DNA of 64,000 nt from Dryomyza anilis (Eukaryota > Arthropoda > Insecta > Diptera > Dryomyzidae): positions 70,128,367 through 70,192,366 of the forward strand of contig OX638133.1 of assembly GCA_951804985.1 (NCBI GenBank), in the 5' to 3' direction. Positions within the stretch are counted from its first letter, which is position 1; every line of letters begins with the position of its first letter. The notes beneath the pieces are model-generated. The model searched no databases. It was given only the letters and a program-made list of their open reading frames with translations, and was not told the origin of the DNA. Positions 1 to 11,756 of the stretch are shown piece by piece. A program made the translations under genes and the position numbers.

Positions 1-283
1 AGCCGAAAGGTCCCCGGTTCAAGCCTGGACTGGGGCTAACAACATCTTTTCATAGAAACATTTTTCTATACCGCGCTACCTCTTGGCAGTAAATGGCAAA
101 CCTACGAGAGTAAAACATTGCCTATGAAAAGCTCTCACCCGCCGTTCGGATTCGGCAATAAACTGTAGGTCTCACCACTTTGAGTACAAATATAACACGC
201 ACAGCTCAAAATGGTGAGATAGCTCGGCCTAAGTTCTTATAGGAATGTAGTGCCTATTATTATTATTATTAGTATTATTCTCA
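1..283 (+). mobile_element. tRNA-derived SINE, 5'-truncated by the window edge
   Basis: The first bases match the middle of the complete SINE at 32161-32463, starting just after the A box. The B box GGTTCAAGCC is at about 17-26. The body continues almost identically to a (TTA)n tail at 256-283. The family is presumably transcribed by RNA polymerase III and mobilised by LINE enzymes in trans; that is inferred from the tRNA-like head. Confidence 0.85.
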
Positions 284-410
284 GGAAAGTTAAGGTGGTT
301 GATTAAACTATGAGTTTTTATCAAATGGTTCTAAAAATAAATGAAACATCACCAACAAATAATTTAAAGGATGTTTCTACAATTTTACAATCGCTGTTTC
401 TTTCTGTTCG

Positions 411-1255
411 TTAGAAAGTAAGTGGGAGCCCATGAAATTGAATCCTGTATCTAGAAATAGTGCTGCTGTCATTTTGTAGTAATTTTTTTTGGCGTTCCTT
501 CATTGCATAATGCAATGCTGCTGCATATGCAATTGCTATCATCAAAACTTTTAACTCCAATTTACAAGTAAGCCAATCCCGAAAGAAATCACAAATCACA
601 TTGTAACGATTCCATATTTTTTTTATTTTATTTCATCGAAAAACGTCGTTTCGAATCATGTTTTTTCACAGACTAACAGATATTACAAAGTTTTAAATAT
701 TTGAATTCAAGTAGCAATATGAAAAATAATACACTTATTGCTCGCGTTTCAATGCTAGGGTGCGTTTGGTCAATAGTTGAAATAACAAAACTGTTAATGA
801 AGCCCCTATTAACAAATTCGTTTGCTATACACGCGAGGTAGTCAATATTGTCTTTCTGATGTTGAAAGTCGAATTCCACCTCGTTGCATTGTCGAGGCAT
901 GACATGGTAGCATCGTATTCACTTGCTCTTGTCGAATTTCGAATTTTTTCGCAAAAGTTCTGCATTTTTTAATTTCCGCAGTTATAGTTTTTATTATGTC
1001 TATGCTGTTTTATATTATCGAAGTATCGAAAAAACTGTTTCGAGTTGCTTTTCCATTATGTTATAGACAATATTGTCAGCAATTTCATCTTCTGCATGCA
1101 AATTGCCTTCTTGCATTTCTTGCAGCAACTTCGAAACTTTGACAAAATTTGCACCGTTGTCTGTATTATTAGTCGAAAGTTCTCTTAAAGTTTCTAGCAA
1201 TTCAATATAATTACCTTTCTTATTTGATTCGTCATCTCCTCGCCAAACCTTGTCG
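411..1255 (-). pseudogene. Unrecognised coding-like segments, possibly remains of one gene
   Basis: Three minus-strand open segments lie close together in the same orientation. The one ending at 1015 can be read back to about 1255, where TTTTTAG is a plausible splice acceptor. It starts LDKVWRGDDE and is rich in Glu, Lys and Leu, like a helical protein. The second (900-673) contains HQKDNIDYL and a helix-like stretch ending in HPSIETRAISVLF, which vaguely recalls armadillo-type repeats such as those of SIL1-family exchange factors. The third (599-411) is short. No convincing donor sites join them and no start was found. They could be exons of a gene continuing beyond the window, a decayed copy, or chance. 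No function is assigned. Confidence 0.25.
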
Positions 1256-1904
1256 AGCTAAAAATGAAGTCGCTAAAATTAAATACATTATGTGATTCCT
1301 ATTCTCGATAACCTCGGAACTTCTCTGTTCATCTATTCAATTTGCTACAGATTCACGTAAATCTGTTAAAATTTCCCATGTGATCTAACCTTCCCAACTG
1401 GTTTGTATTATCTCTGAACATAGTTGAGACAATTTACAAAAATTCGATCTCGTTGCTATCAAATTTTTGTAAATTGTCCCGTTGCTAATTTTTAAAATTT
1501 CGTAAATTTAGTAGAGTAAAATTTTATGTTAGGATATTTAAACATTTTCCACATCGCAATGTTTTTGAAATATATCTCTATAAATTTGAACTATTTGATG
1601 CAATATTAATCCAGAATCGTTTTTATTATCGTTTCGAAAAAAACGGCCTTATGTCGCTTTGAACTATTTTTGGAGTTTTAGTACGATTTGGTCTTCGACA
1701 TTGGTAAAAGAGCTAATTAGATATCGTACGATTTTGCGGACATAAAAAGTTGCAACAATTTTGGATGATTGTTAGATCTGTTTAACAAAATTGTCTCTGG
1801 TGTTTGAAATATACTCCATTGTATATACCTCTGACAAAATTTTTGGCAGGATCAAAGAAATTCGAACATTTTTCCGATATATTTCAAACATACAAAAATC
1901 GCAC
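1256..1904. other. AT-rich spacer, nothing recognised
   Basis: No long open frame, terminal inverted repeat or tandem repeat was seen. If the minus-strand segments at 411-1255 belong to a real gene, its upstream exons should lie here or further right. Confidence 0.4.
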
Positions 1905-2105
1905 CATTATTTGCAAAATTTTCGCCCGCGGCCCTTTTAACGAAGATCAATAGAAAATGTTATCATCTTAACATTATATTTTATTTTACAACAGAAGAAT
2001 CAAATGTAAAAAACGAGCGAATTTTTTTTTGTATGGTACACAATTGCGGCCTTTTGAGTTGCCAATGCGGTCCGTGATGCCAAATGAGTTTGCCTGATTT
2101 ACACA
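1905..2105 (+). repeat. Dispersed repeat with a split second copy near 28.6-29.8 kb
   Basis: The phrase around CTTTTAACGAAGATCAATAG (1934) recurs at 28568. The phrase GATGCCAAATGAGTTT (2076) recurs at about 29749. In the second locus the two parts are separated by more than 1 kb holding SINE fragments and other sequence, so that copy was interrupted or rearranged. Family unknown. Confidence 0.5.
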
Positions 2106-2414
2106 TTTGTTAAAAGTTATTAAAAGGAAATTCAATTAACTTTAGCTTAAATTAGAATATAATTCAGTTTAATTAACACTAATAATTTAAAATAAGAGCG
2201 TCTGATGGATTTTGTTTACGGTCTTATGTATTATGATTTGTTGATTTTTTAATTTTGTCCTATTAAAAATAAAGACAATTAGTGATAAAAATTATAAAAT
2301 AACAATAAATTTAAAGTTTTGAAAGTTTAAATTTACAAAATATATTTTTTTGTTTTTTCGTTTATAGTTGAATTATCTATAGGGTGACGGAATTAGGTAC
2401 ATTTGCGTTAATAG
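2106..2414. other. AT-rich spacer
   Basis: No gene or repeat structure was recognised in this stretch. Confidence 0.4.
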
Positions 2415-3289
2415 ATACACGCTGCAAAAAAAAGGGCTCTCCCAAACATAATTTTGCAGGCAATACATATATCTTTGGAGCTTTATGCAAACAAAAGTAT
2501 TATTTCATTTTTAAACATTATTATAATAACAGCCAAACATATTTTTGTTTTCGTTCAAACATATTTATATTCAGAATAAATAATTTTCGCCAAACATATA
2601 TATGTTTGAATGTAAAAAAATTTTATTTACACGTAAACATGTATATGTTTACATTTATTTTTAATGTAAAAATAGTAAATTTAGTGCTAATATCTTCTTT
2701 ACACAATATTCGTTTTTTCCCTTTTTTTAAATTACATTTTTATCATTCATTATATAACTTAAACTTTTTTTTTTTATTACATATATTTTATTTATACCAC
2801 TATCTGGTATTAACAGTAATTGGCGGTACTTAAACTAATTCATCCACCAAAAGGAACTTTTGAACTATATGAAAAGTATAAATGTGAGTGTTACTGTGTG
2901 CTAAAAGTAGGTAGCGCTGTTATTTAATTGTGATATCGTAATGCCAAACATACATATAATCACCCAGTGACAATCACGAATAACCAAATGCATATACTTC
3001 AAAGAACCTTTTATTGACGTTGGGTGTGTTAAATAGCGGAAATATCAAACATACATATATTAATATCTAATGAAAAATATATATTTCTACTGAAACATTA
3101 ATATAGTAAATTCATGTAACTCCGCGTTTAAAGCAATTTATGTTTAAATATCGTATAATAATATTCCAATCTGAACAAAATAATAATACAATTTAATTAT
3201 ATTGTAATTAGATATTACTCCCAATATTTATATGGTGATTTAGAATTACATTATAATTACATTCAAGCAAATCTTTTCTATCCGTGTAT
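2415..3289. mobile_element. Non-autonomous TIR element with AAACATA-rich interior
   Basis: The left end ATACACGCTGCAAAAAAAAG and the right end TTTCTATCCGTGTAT form a short, imperfect inverted repeat. The interior is packed with variants of AAACATATATGTTTG, a palindromic motif. The left 60 bases, with GGGCTCTCCCAAACATAAT, recur at 30588, so this is a family. No transposase is visible; the long open frame at 2384-2833 is low-complexity and not protein-like. Confidence 0.5.
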
Positions 3290-3700
3290 GTTTTCTATGC
3301 ATGACAAACGAAAATTCACAAAAGTCTTTATGTAAAAATGTATTTAAAACTGAGTATTATATTTTATTTGAATCACTGATGGCAGAAGATAAATCAATGC
3401 ATTTTTTTTACAATCACATTACAAAATGATATCCATGGCTCCTGCGTGTGTAGAGTTTTTGAACAACAAATAAAAATTGATCATGGTAATCGACATAATT
3501 CAAAATAAGTTTTCACAAATAACAATGACAAATCTGTAATACATTTTTCTTTTGGCTCTCATACATCAATATCACATCCTACTCTAAAAATATCGCAAAA
3601 TACAAATAATTCAAAGCCTACTAGATTCTCAACAACGAACAATTTAAGTTAAATTCATCATTCGAGTGCTAGGCTGAGTGATCGGGAAATGCCACGCTTC
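3290..3700. other. AT-rich spacer
   Basis: No coding or repeat structure recognised up to the hAT target duplication at 3701. Confidence 0.4.
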
Positions 3701-3726
3701 GTTTATAACAAGGATTGAAACCTAAA

Positions 3727-3865
3727 CGAATAACGGTTTCGATTTCGGTTTCGGTTTTTTCCGCGTTTCGGTTTCGGTTACGGTTCCGGTTTTAAGTTTT
3801 TTTAACGAAACGGTTTCGGTATACCGGTTCCAAGTTACGGTTTCGGTTTTGATTTCGGTTTTTGT
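3727..3865. repeat. Subterminal CGGTTT repeat cluster, left end of hAT-like element
   Basis: About a dozen degenerate copies of TTCGGTTT or TACGGTTT follow the left terminal repeat. In hAT elements short subterminal repeats are transposase-binding sites; that role here is inferred. Confidence 0.6.
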
Positions 3866-4198
3866 ACAAATTTTCTTTATTTCCATATTTTTCAAATAAT
3901 TTTACATTTTTTATATGGTGCTAAATTATGAACAAATTATGATACTGGGGTAAAGTGGGAAACGTAATTTAAACAATGTTTGTTGTTATTTTAGTAAAAA
4001 TAATGTGTTATATGAATTATTTAATTGATTACGCCAAGAAAAAGAATTTAATTTAAAATTTCGTGACCACAAACCAATGAAAAGCAACATTTTGACTTTA
4101 CCTAAGATATTATCTGAATTTCAAAGAAGAATTTTTTACAATTTTCATCCATAAAAGCCAAAGAAATTAAATTTCAACAATTCTGTGAACTGCAATAT

Positions 4199-5835
4199 AT
4201 GTAAACTAGTGATGATCATTTGCAAGAGCAAGGCAAGAAATGGTAATCTCAATCTTTTAAATTTTAAATAAAAGATCGAAGACAAATATCTTAAACTGCA
4301 TATTAATTATGAAAACGAATAGAATTTAAACAATTTTATTTAAGTTACTTATTTTCCATATTTTTCAATTTCTTCAACATTTTACTAACAAAAAAAAAAT
4401 CCAATAACCTAAAAATTTGAATTATATTTTAACAAGAATTAACTAATAAAAAATAATTGTATAAATCAAGTGATGTTGACGAGACAATTCAAAATTTCAA
4501 GGCCATAATAAAATGAACGAAAAGTCACCAAATACATTTTCAAAATGCTAAATATTTTTTACAAACTTCTTTATGTATCTGTCAATTGATAAAAAATGTA
4601 AATCTATTTGTTTGATATTTCAACTTTAAAAATGCATCAATTACATTTTATAATATTAATCAACAAACTCGAAAATTAAGTTTTTCATAAAAATGTGTTT
4701 GGTGACTTTTTGTTCTACAACGACGATATACATTATACGATATACAATAAATATTTCGTATAGGCATATTTCTGTTTTCATCACAGATAAAAAAATCCGT
4801 ACGCTACACGTACCGTATGTCAAGAGAACTCAAATAATATCTAACATTTTTCTTTGCGAACACCATGCGAACACAAACTCAAACGCTACAAAGCGAATAC
4901 TAACAGAAAGAAGAGAATATAACAATAACGAATACGATTCTTATACACACACTTTCACAACTCTTCGTTGCTATACTGTATCATCGCATGGCAACAAACA
5001 GACGTATGACAACAGACAGACGAATGACAACGGACAGACGCATGGCACCACGCTACATGTATGTATCTAGTACAGCTCTCTAGTTGGCAACAATAACTTG
5101 TTCTCTTCGTGGTACAAAAAATGTCCCGCCAAAAATTCTATCAAAAGCTTGGATGCTGCTTTATTCGCATTTTTGTTGTTGTTGCACTTTCAAACGAATC
5201 AGCGGATTTGTGAAAAAAGCAATATATCAGCTAAATATATCACACTGTAAAATGTACATATATTATTTTTATTTACTTCATGATTTTACAATTAACAAAA
5301 AAACTATATATAAAAGTAAAACAAAAATAATAATGTGCATAGCACAGTGAATATGCACAATCGATGTACGAACTAGCGTAGCGAAGAAAAGAGAATAAAC
5401 ATTGTTTTGTCTGTTTTGTCTTTCTGAAGCGACTTTTGAAGCACTTTTAAAGCTATTTACCGCTTCAAAAGTGCTTCACAGGCCTTATTTTTAAGATGCT
5501 TATATTCTTTAGAATTGACAAAAACAAAAAAAACACACATCTTCATTAATGTTCACGTTCATTAATATTTTGCACGCTTTCCATTGTTACTTGTTGTTCA
5601 ATATTTAGTAATATCATGAATTCTTTTGTATATTATTATTACCTTAAAAACATAATAAATACATTGAAATCATAAAAAAACGCAAGTCCTCCTTTTCTTG
5701 CAGTCTTAGTCTTGCACTTGCTCTTATTCTTTTTTTTTTTGCAAAATCTCGATCTTGATCTCGTTTTTGTTCTTGCAAAAAAAAAATGCAACAAGATGCA
5801 AGAGCAAGAAATTTTTAATCATCACTAATGTAAAC
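4199..5835. mobile_element. Nested hAT-like element with 8-bp target duplication
   Basis: The ends TAGTGATGAT (4207-4216) and ATCATCACTA (5818-5827) are inverted repeats. The octamer ATGTAAAC is duplicated at 4199-4206 and 5828-5835. Removing the element rejoins sequence that is continuous in the related copy at 63350-63380, which proves the insertion. The 1621-bp interior has AAGAGCAAG-type subterminal repeats at both ends, a CAGAC-rich patch near 4995-5045, and an inverted GAAGCACTTTTGAAGC-like hairpin around 5425-5480. No transposase is visible. Confidence 0.85.
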
Positions 5836-6409
5836 AAATATCTGCCTTATACTTGTAATGTTTAAACTTGTCGAACTTGCACTTCATTTTTCGTATTTCC
5901 TTAAATAGTTACTGAGATGTTAATAATTTGAAACTTTTTTTACATTTTTCTTGCATTACCATTGTTTTGTTTATGTCCGAAATTGAGCTGTTTTGAAACA
6001 TCAGTCAAAAATTCATTAGAAGACTTATAAATGGTATTCTATTGAATAGATCCTTTAAAAGAATTTAAAAAATATTCAAATGAACTTTTCAAAACTTGTT
6101 CCACTTTACCCCAAGCTCCCCTATATATTTTACTAATAAAATAAAGAAAAAACCAATATTATTTAAATTTGAATCATTTTTTAACGTGGAGTTGCTGGTG
6201 TTTTGTTGTTAATTCGATTAATGAAACAAAAAACAAATTTTAGACCAAATACCGTTGTTTTGGAAATATCGTTTCTCAAAAAACAACATGTGAATTTTTG
6301 TACAACCAAAAATGTTTATTTTGGGAACTCCAAATTTTAATTAATGACATTTTAATTTAGATCTTCTATATAAAATAAAATATGTTTTTCTGTTTCTTTT
6401 TATACTTTT

Positions 6410-6566
6410 TTAAAAACCGTTTTAAACCGTTATAAAACCGAAACCGTTTATATCGGTTTTGGATATCGGTTTATTTCTGATTTTCGTATAACGGTTTCGG
6501 TTACGGTTTCGGTTTTAAAAATGAAACGGTTTTAAATGGATATCGGTTTCGGTTTCGGTTACGGTT
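6410..6566. repeat. Subterminal CGGTTT/AACCG cluster, right end of hAT-like element
   Basis: Repeats resembling those at 3727-3865 precede the right terminal inverted repeat. They occur in both orientations (AACCGTTTTAAACCG, then TTCGGTTACGG). Confidence 0.6.
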
Positions 6567-6584
6567 TCAATCCTTGGTTTATAA

Positions 6585-7773
6585 GTGTTGCATTTTGAAG
6601 AAATTATTAGAAATTTAAAGCTCGTTTTAAGACTTTAATTATTTCAGATTGGTTTTAACGGACCCATTTATATTGCTTATTTTTTCAATTACCTACTTTT
6701 AAATAATTAAACAATTTTTTATATAATTTGTGCTTCATAAAAAAAAAATAATTATTTGTTATTATTTTATAGAAGGTTTTAGGATATATGTAAAATTTAT
6801 GTCTAAAATGATTAAAACTTCGAACTTAACTATATTCTAAAATAATTAATTTTTTCACATTTCTGCCCTATTTTATTAAAGAAATGATGCAACACTGAAG
6901 GAAAGAGAATGCGGTGAGAGTACAGTGTAACAAAGTAAAACAAAACCTGACAAAAATATTATTCGTGATGTTGAAAAAGAAATGTTGAAAAATACTGTAT
7001 TTTATTATTAAAAAATTATTTATGGTAATACCAATCTTATATGTTCGTATTCCGTTAATAAAACATCACAAATTGAAAAAAAAAATGTATTGCAAAAGTA
7101 TCAAGCGAGGTTTTTTTTAATTAACATTTTTTATTATAATATTCCTTAATCGTTCACATATAAAGTATACAATAATAAAAAAAAAATATTTAATTCATAC
7201 GTATAATGCTATGTTCCACTGTCTGCAGTCGACTTCAATTCTACGCAGAAAATAGTAGATAATAGAAATTGTTGACCAATTCTTGAATTTACTTTATTTT
7301 TAATTAAATCAATTATTATTTAAATGTATCTAATAAAAATCAACGTAATCTTTATTTTTTTAAACGGTACTAGAAAAGTACGACAAAGTTCAAACGTCTA
7401 CCAAAATTCGTGGAATAGTTTGTTACATTGCGCCCATCAGTAGCACAAATTGTACAAATCAGTAAAAATTCCACGACATATTGATCTCGATGCCAAAAAC
7501 ACTTTTGGCAATTGCACGAATCGTCAAAATCTAAAATGAGTTGTGCAAAATTGACCATATATGTTTGGTATTTTCTATCTAAAATAAATGCGAATTCTCA
7601 AAATAAGTTTCGGTTAAAACACTCTTAAATTCTATTTTATATTAAATATTTTGTCTTAAATGTGATACAATTAAAATTTTCTAGTGGGTTGTTTAACTAA
7701 AAATTACTGCGAGTTTACACTGAATAGAATATATTTTTACGATAAATAGTTGAGATTTATTTATAATTAATAA
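6585..7773. other. AT-rich spacer
   Basis: No gene recognised. A 62-codon minus-strand open frame (7370-7558) has a CNCQKC cluster but no start context, splice support or family resemblance, so it is not called. Confidence 0.4.
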
Positions 7774-7808
7774 TCCTATTAATATAATAAATCTGTTTGT
7801 CCGTTTGT

Positions 7809-8353
7809 ACGTTTGTTCCGCTTCTCCGTCTAAACGGCTGATCCGATTTCCTTGAAATTTTTACCAAAGATGCGGTATGGTCTGGAAGGAGTGATAGGCT
7901 ATATATGGACAAAGAGGCGTGGCACCTCCCATACAACCTAAACTTTCAATACGATATAACTCGGCACTTTCACCAGCTACGAACATGAAACAAAAAACTC
8001 AAATACACAAAAAAAATTAAAAACAAAAAACCTGAAGCACAAAACAAAACAAAAGCAAAAATACAAAAACAAAAGCAATCACGTTTGTTCCGCTTCTCCG
8101 TCTAAACGGCTGATCCGATGGTCTTGAAATTTTTACCACAGATGCGGTATGGTCTGGAAGGAATGATAGGCTATATATGGGCGGGATTGGGCAAAGAGGC
8201 GTGGCACCTCCCATGCAACCTAAACACGATATAACTTGGCACTTTCACCAGCAACGAACATGAAACAAAAAACTCAAATACAAAAAAAAAATTAAAAACA
8301 AAAAAGCAAAAGCACAACACAAAACAAAAGCAAAAATACAAAAACAAAACCAA
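7809..8353 (+). repeat. 272-bp direct tandem duplication inside the Helitron
   Basis: The segment starting ACGTTTGTTCCGCTTCTCCG at 7809 starts again at 8081 and continues nearly identically, including the A-rich AACAAAAGCAAAAATAC tail. The duplicated part is Helitron 5' subterminal sequence. Confidence 0.85.
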
Positions 8354-8419
8354 TCATATAAAACCACAATCCAAACTAAATGAAAAACAAAAAAGGAAAG
8401 AAAAAGAAAAACAAACTCA

Positions 8420-8890
8420 CCACACTAAAACTAACCAAACTAAAACTCACCACACTAAAATTCACCCTTAAATTAACCACAATAAAACCCACCACACTAT
8501 AATTCACCACACTAAAACTCACCACACTAAAATTCACCACACTAAAACTCACTACACTAAAACTCACCACACTAAAACTTACCACATAAAAACTCACCAC
8601 ACTAAAACTCACCACACAAAAACTCGCTACACTAAAACACGCCACACTAAAACACGCCACATTAAAATTCACCACACTAAAACCCACCACACTATAATTG
8701 ACCACACTAAAACTCACCACACTTAAAAACACCACACTTAAACTCACCACACTCAAATTCACCACACTAAAACTCACCACACTAAAACTCACCACACCAA
8801 AACGAACCACAATTAAACTCACCACTCCAAAATTCACCACATCTAAACTCACCACACCGAAACTTACTACATTAAAACCCACCACACTAA
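8420..8890 (+). repeat. 15-bp minisatellite, about 30 copies
   Basis: Units of ACTAAAACTCACCAC repeat with scattered substitutions. Because 15 is a multiple of three, long artificial open frames arise on both strands (minus: VVSFS repeats; plus: TTLKL repeats). These are not genes. Confidence 0.9.
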
Positions 8891-9055
8891 AACTTCTACT
8901 GGGAAAAACTCTACGGGGAAGAATTCTACGGGAAAGAATTCTACCGGGAACAATTCTACCGGGATGAATTCTACGTTGAGAATTCTACGGGAAAGCGTTC
9001 TATGTGGATTTTACGGGGAAGATTTCTACTGGGAATAATTCTGCGGAGAAGCGCA
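8891..9055 (+). repeat. Second minisatellite in the Helitron (about 15-16 bp units)
   Basis: Degenerate units of GAATTCTACGGGAAA follow the first array directly. Unit length varies because of small indels. Confidence 0.75.
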
Positions 9056-9229
9056 TTCTGAGGAGCGGAGAATTATTTGGTTACAACATTTATAAAACGA
9101 ATAAAAAAATTTCTACAGCTAAGCACAGGCCCCTCGTATAAATAATAAAATGTTTTTTATATTAATAAAATCGCTCCATATCTTTGAATTCAGAAAATCT
9201 TGGCACGAGTCGTGCACGGGTCCAGCTAG

Positions 9230-10499
9230 TTATTAATATATTTAATTCATATAGTTTATTAAATTTATAATACTGCATATCTGGACAAGAGCAACTATCT
9301 CCATTCTACATTCCTCGAAGTACATGCATTCTAATTTCCCAAAAGAAGTGACAAACAACAATTAATATTTTCACTCTTCTTCAAACATTTTAATTTTTCA
9401 GTGCATTTTTTTTGGGAAACGTAGCAGCGTGAAGCATGAAGTCGAAAAATATTGACTGATAGTTTTTGCAGTTCACACGAACTTACATTCGTTGTACTCC
9501 TCCAACTCAGTGTTGTCACTTTGTGAGTTTGGCTCAAAATCCGACCTTTTTAAAAAAACTATAGCCAGCTGGTTGCGAAATTTTCCTTTTTTTAAGCAAT
9601 TTTTGTACTTTTACAGATGTTGCCAGCAAATGCGATCGCTAATAAATATGAAGATGTGTACGCTAGTGCAATTAATAATTTTGTTTCAACAGAAAATTTA
9701 ATTGTATTTTATCGAGTTTTCAACTTTTGTCCACATAGATTTAAGAGTTGTCCCAGTGTCTTGTGCATAGCACCATATCGTTCAGAGGAAATTGCTTTTC
9801 AACTGCTACATCATACCATTGAACACCTCATACGAAAACACTTAAATAGTATAGTAAAGTAGTAAGGATAGCATCTGGTGTCATATTCAATTGGAATCTA
9901 AATTGATTATAATGGGGTGTTCCAATCCACATGTATTCACCTGTAAATTCCAAACCAAGGAAAGAGCGTGGTATTTAATATTTTCTTTAATGCAATTTTC
10001 GTGGAATAATTGAATTTGTTGCAAGGTGTATGTTCAAAAGTTAACTTATGTTGCAATATGGATTGTTTCCGCATATCTAAACTTTTTACAATAATAAAAC
10101 AGGTAACTTCTAAATTTTAAGGAACTCTGACAAGGAAAATACTGTTAAATAAACGTCATCCAGTCTTCAAAGGTAAACATTTTATTTGTATTCTTTATTT
10201 GTATGCCTATTTATATATCTTAAAATAGCAAATAACAATTTCCAATACAAGAAAAATGCTGTAACTTTTGAAGTGCTTTTACTGGATAAAATATGTTGAA
10301 TTTATACTGAATTTCTGGAAATGAAAGATGAGTAGTTCTTAGTTAAATACACACATAGAATCGAGTTGGTTGGAAATGTAGTTGAAAAAGATAAATTCTC
10401 CTTTAGAATGAAGTTAAAAGAACCCAAAAAATAGTTGTAACAACCGTTCAAACGAAGCATTAACATACTTCAAATTGTTCTTATATTGTTCGAAATTAG
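9230..10499. other. Spacer with no recognised gene
   Basis: Two overlapping short plus-strand frames near 9490-9862 lack a start context or family resemblance. No inverted or tandem repeats were recognised. Confidence 0.4.
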
Positions 10500-10720
10500 T
10501 TGTAGTGCAAACTACAGTCTCCAGGTCCCCAGAGTTTACAAATCCTGAAAATAACTACAAACTGGCTGAAGAATTTCCTTTCATTTGAATACCCATATGT
10601 ACAAATGAGTAGGTGTACCGAATTTTCAAACATTATCATTATATATTTGAGCATAAAGTCAATATATATTTGACAAAATAAGTTCTTAAGCAAAATTCAC
10701 CTGTAGTTATATATGAGGTA
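10500..10720 (+). mobile_element. Fragment of repeat family with ATACCCTACAC ends
   Basis: The phrases CCTGAAAATAACTACAAAC, TACCCATATGTACAAATG and GTAGGTGTACCGAATTT match, in order, the complete copy at 58146-58783. Both ends of the family are missing. Confidence 0.65.
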
Positions 10721-11285
10721 ACATTTGCCGAAACATTGCCTATTTTTTATTATGTTAAAAACATTTAAAAACTCAAACTAAATTTGAAATGAATGATAAC
10801 ATAATAATACTATGTTGCAAAGTCCAATTTGGTAAAAGTCCTATTATATTATGGGGACATTCAATGCTGACTATTTGTGTCTTAAAAACTTTCTTCATTA
10901 GGAACTGTATTTGTAAATGTAATCCTCATTGCGTATGCAATTTTTTAAAAATTATTGCAGATAATCTTTGTTCGATGCAGATAGCTTATGGCACTGCCAA
11001 TGCAAAAGCCATTGTTTTTCTCAATTTAATTGCTGCAGTTAAAGCATGTCATTCGTATTCGAATAAATGGCACTGCAGTGGAATAAATAACTGGTGAATT
11101 TACGTAAATGTATTAATAAAGATTAAACAGAATAATAAAATGCTGGCATTTTTATTTCATTTTATTTGGTGCAGTAAAAGTTCCAGAAATTATTTAATAC
11201 ATTTATGGCAGTGATTCCAAAAATGACTCCAGTTATTTTAAAATTTTTCAACAGAATAAAGTAATATAAAATGTAACCTAACAAA
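10721..11285. other. Spacer
   Basis: No gene is supported. A 102-codon plus-strand frame (10789-11097) is Cys-rich but resembles nothing recognised. Confidence 0.35.
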
Positions 11286-11705
11286 ATAAATTACAACTCT
11301 TGGCAGAGAGTATACATTTGATATAGAGTTTCCTTCCAAGTTTGCTGGGGTCGCTGCCGAAAACATTGGTTATGTGGAATTTGAATTTTACAGATTGAAG
11401 TTAACAGAGGAAAACAGTGCACAAAACTGGATCTGTTCGCGGATAATTTGCAACCAAACTTACCAAGATATATTGCTTTCCAATGCCTTATAAATTTTAA
11501 TTATTTTTCTGTCAAAAAATATGGCAGAAAACATCAGAATATTGATTTGAAAATGTGTCTGTTGACAACATTTTCGTTTCAATTTCCACATAACCAATGT
11601 TTGAATTTATTTGACAAAAGTGGCAGCGAAACCACATGTATGGAAACTCTATATCAAATGGAAACTCTATATCAAATGATTACTCTCTGCTCTTGGTTCA
11701 AATTT
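11286..11705. repeat. Imperfect inverted repeat (foldback), about 420 bp
   Basis: The left arm contains GGCAGAGAGTATACATTTG, GATATAGAGTTTCC, then ACATTGGTTATGTGGAA. The right arm has the complements in reverse order: TTCCACATAACCAATGT, GGAAACTCTATATC (twice) and CTCTCTGC. The right arm has a small tandem duplication at 11640-11678. This is probably a decayed foldback or MITE element. Confidence 0.6.
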
Positions 11706-11756
11706 TGGTGCTTTACTAAAAAAAAGTACCCTGTTATCAATAATGTACCCTATTAG

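Larger units (their letters stand above)
3701..6584. mobile_element. hAT-like element with 8-bp target duplication (outer element)
   Basis: The left end CAAGGATTGAAACC (3709-3722) and the right end GGTTTCAATCCTTG (6563-6576) are a perfect 14-bp terminal inverted repeat. They are flanked by the identical octamer GTTTATAA at 3701-3708 and 6577-6584. An 8-bp duplication with short TIRs starting CA is the hAT-superfamily signature. The element is 2868 bp including a nested element at 4207-5827, so the original was about 1.24 kb. Both subterminal regions are full of CGGTTT-type hexamers. A related copy at 62985-63920 shares the interior, and a diverged fragment lies at 20146-20290. No intact transposase is present. 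Confidence 0.85.
7774..9229 (+). mobile_element. Helitron, complete at both ends, non-autonomous
   Basis: The 5' end TCCTATTAATATAATAAAT matches the start typical of insect Helitrons (TCCTAnTAATATnATAAAT). The 3' end carries the hairpin GCACGAGTCGTGC (9203-9215) followed 10 bases later by CTAG at 9226-9229. The host base before is A (7773) and after is T (9230), as expected for insertion between A and T without duplication. The 1456-bp interior has no Rep/helicase gene. It holds a 272-bp tandem duplication and two minisatellites. A diverged fragment of a similar 5' region lies at 17756-18130. Confidence 0.88.

Noticed and set aside
8376..8885. 169-codon minus-strand and 89-codon plus-strand open frames
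   Set aside because: Both are read-outs of the 15-bp minisatellite; the translation is a simple VVSFS or TTLKL repeat.
8420..8890. CRISPR array
   Set aside because: Uniform 15-bp units without unique spacers, in a eukaryotic Helitron.
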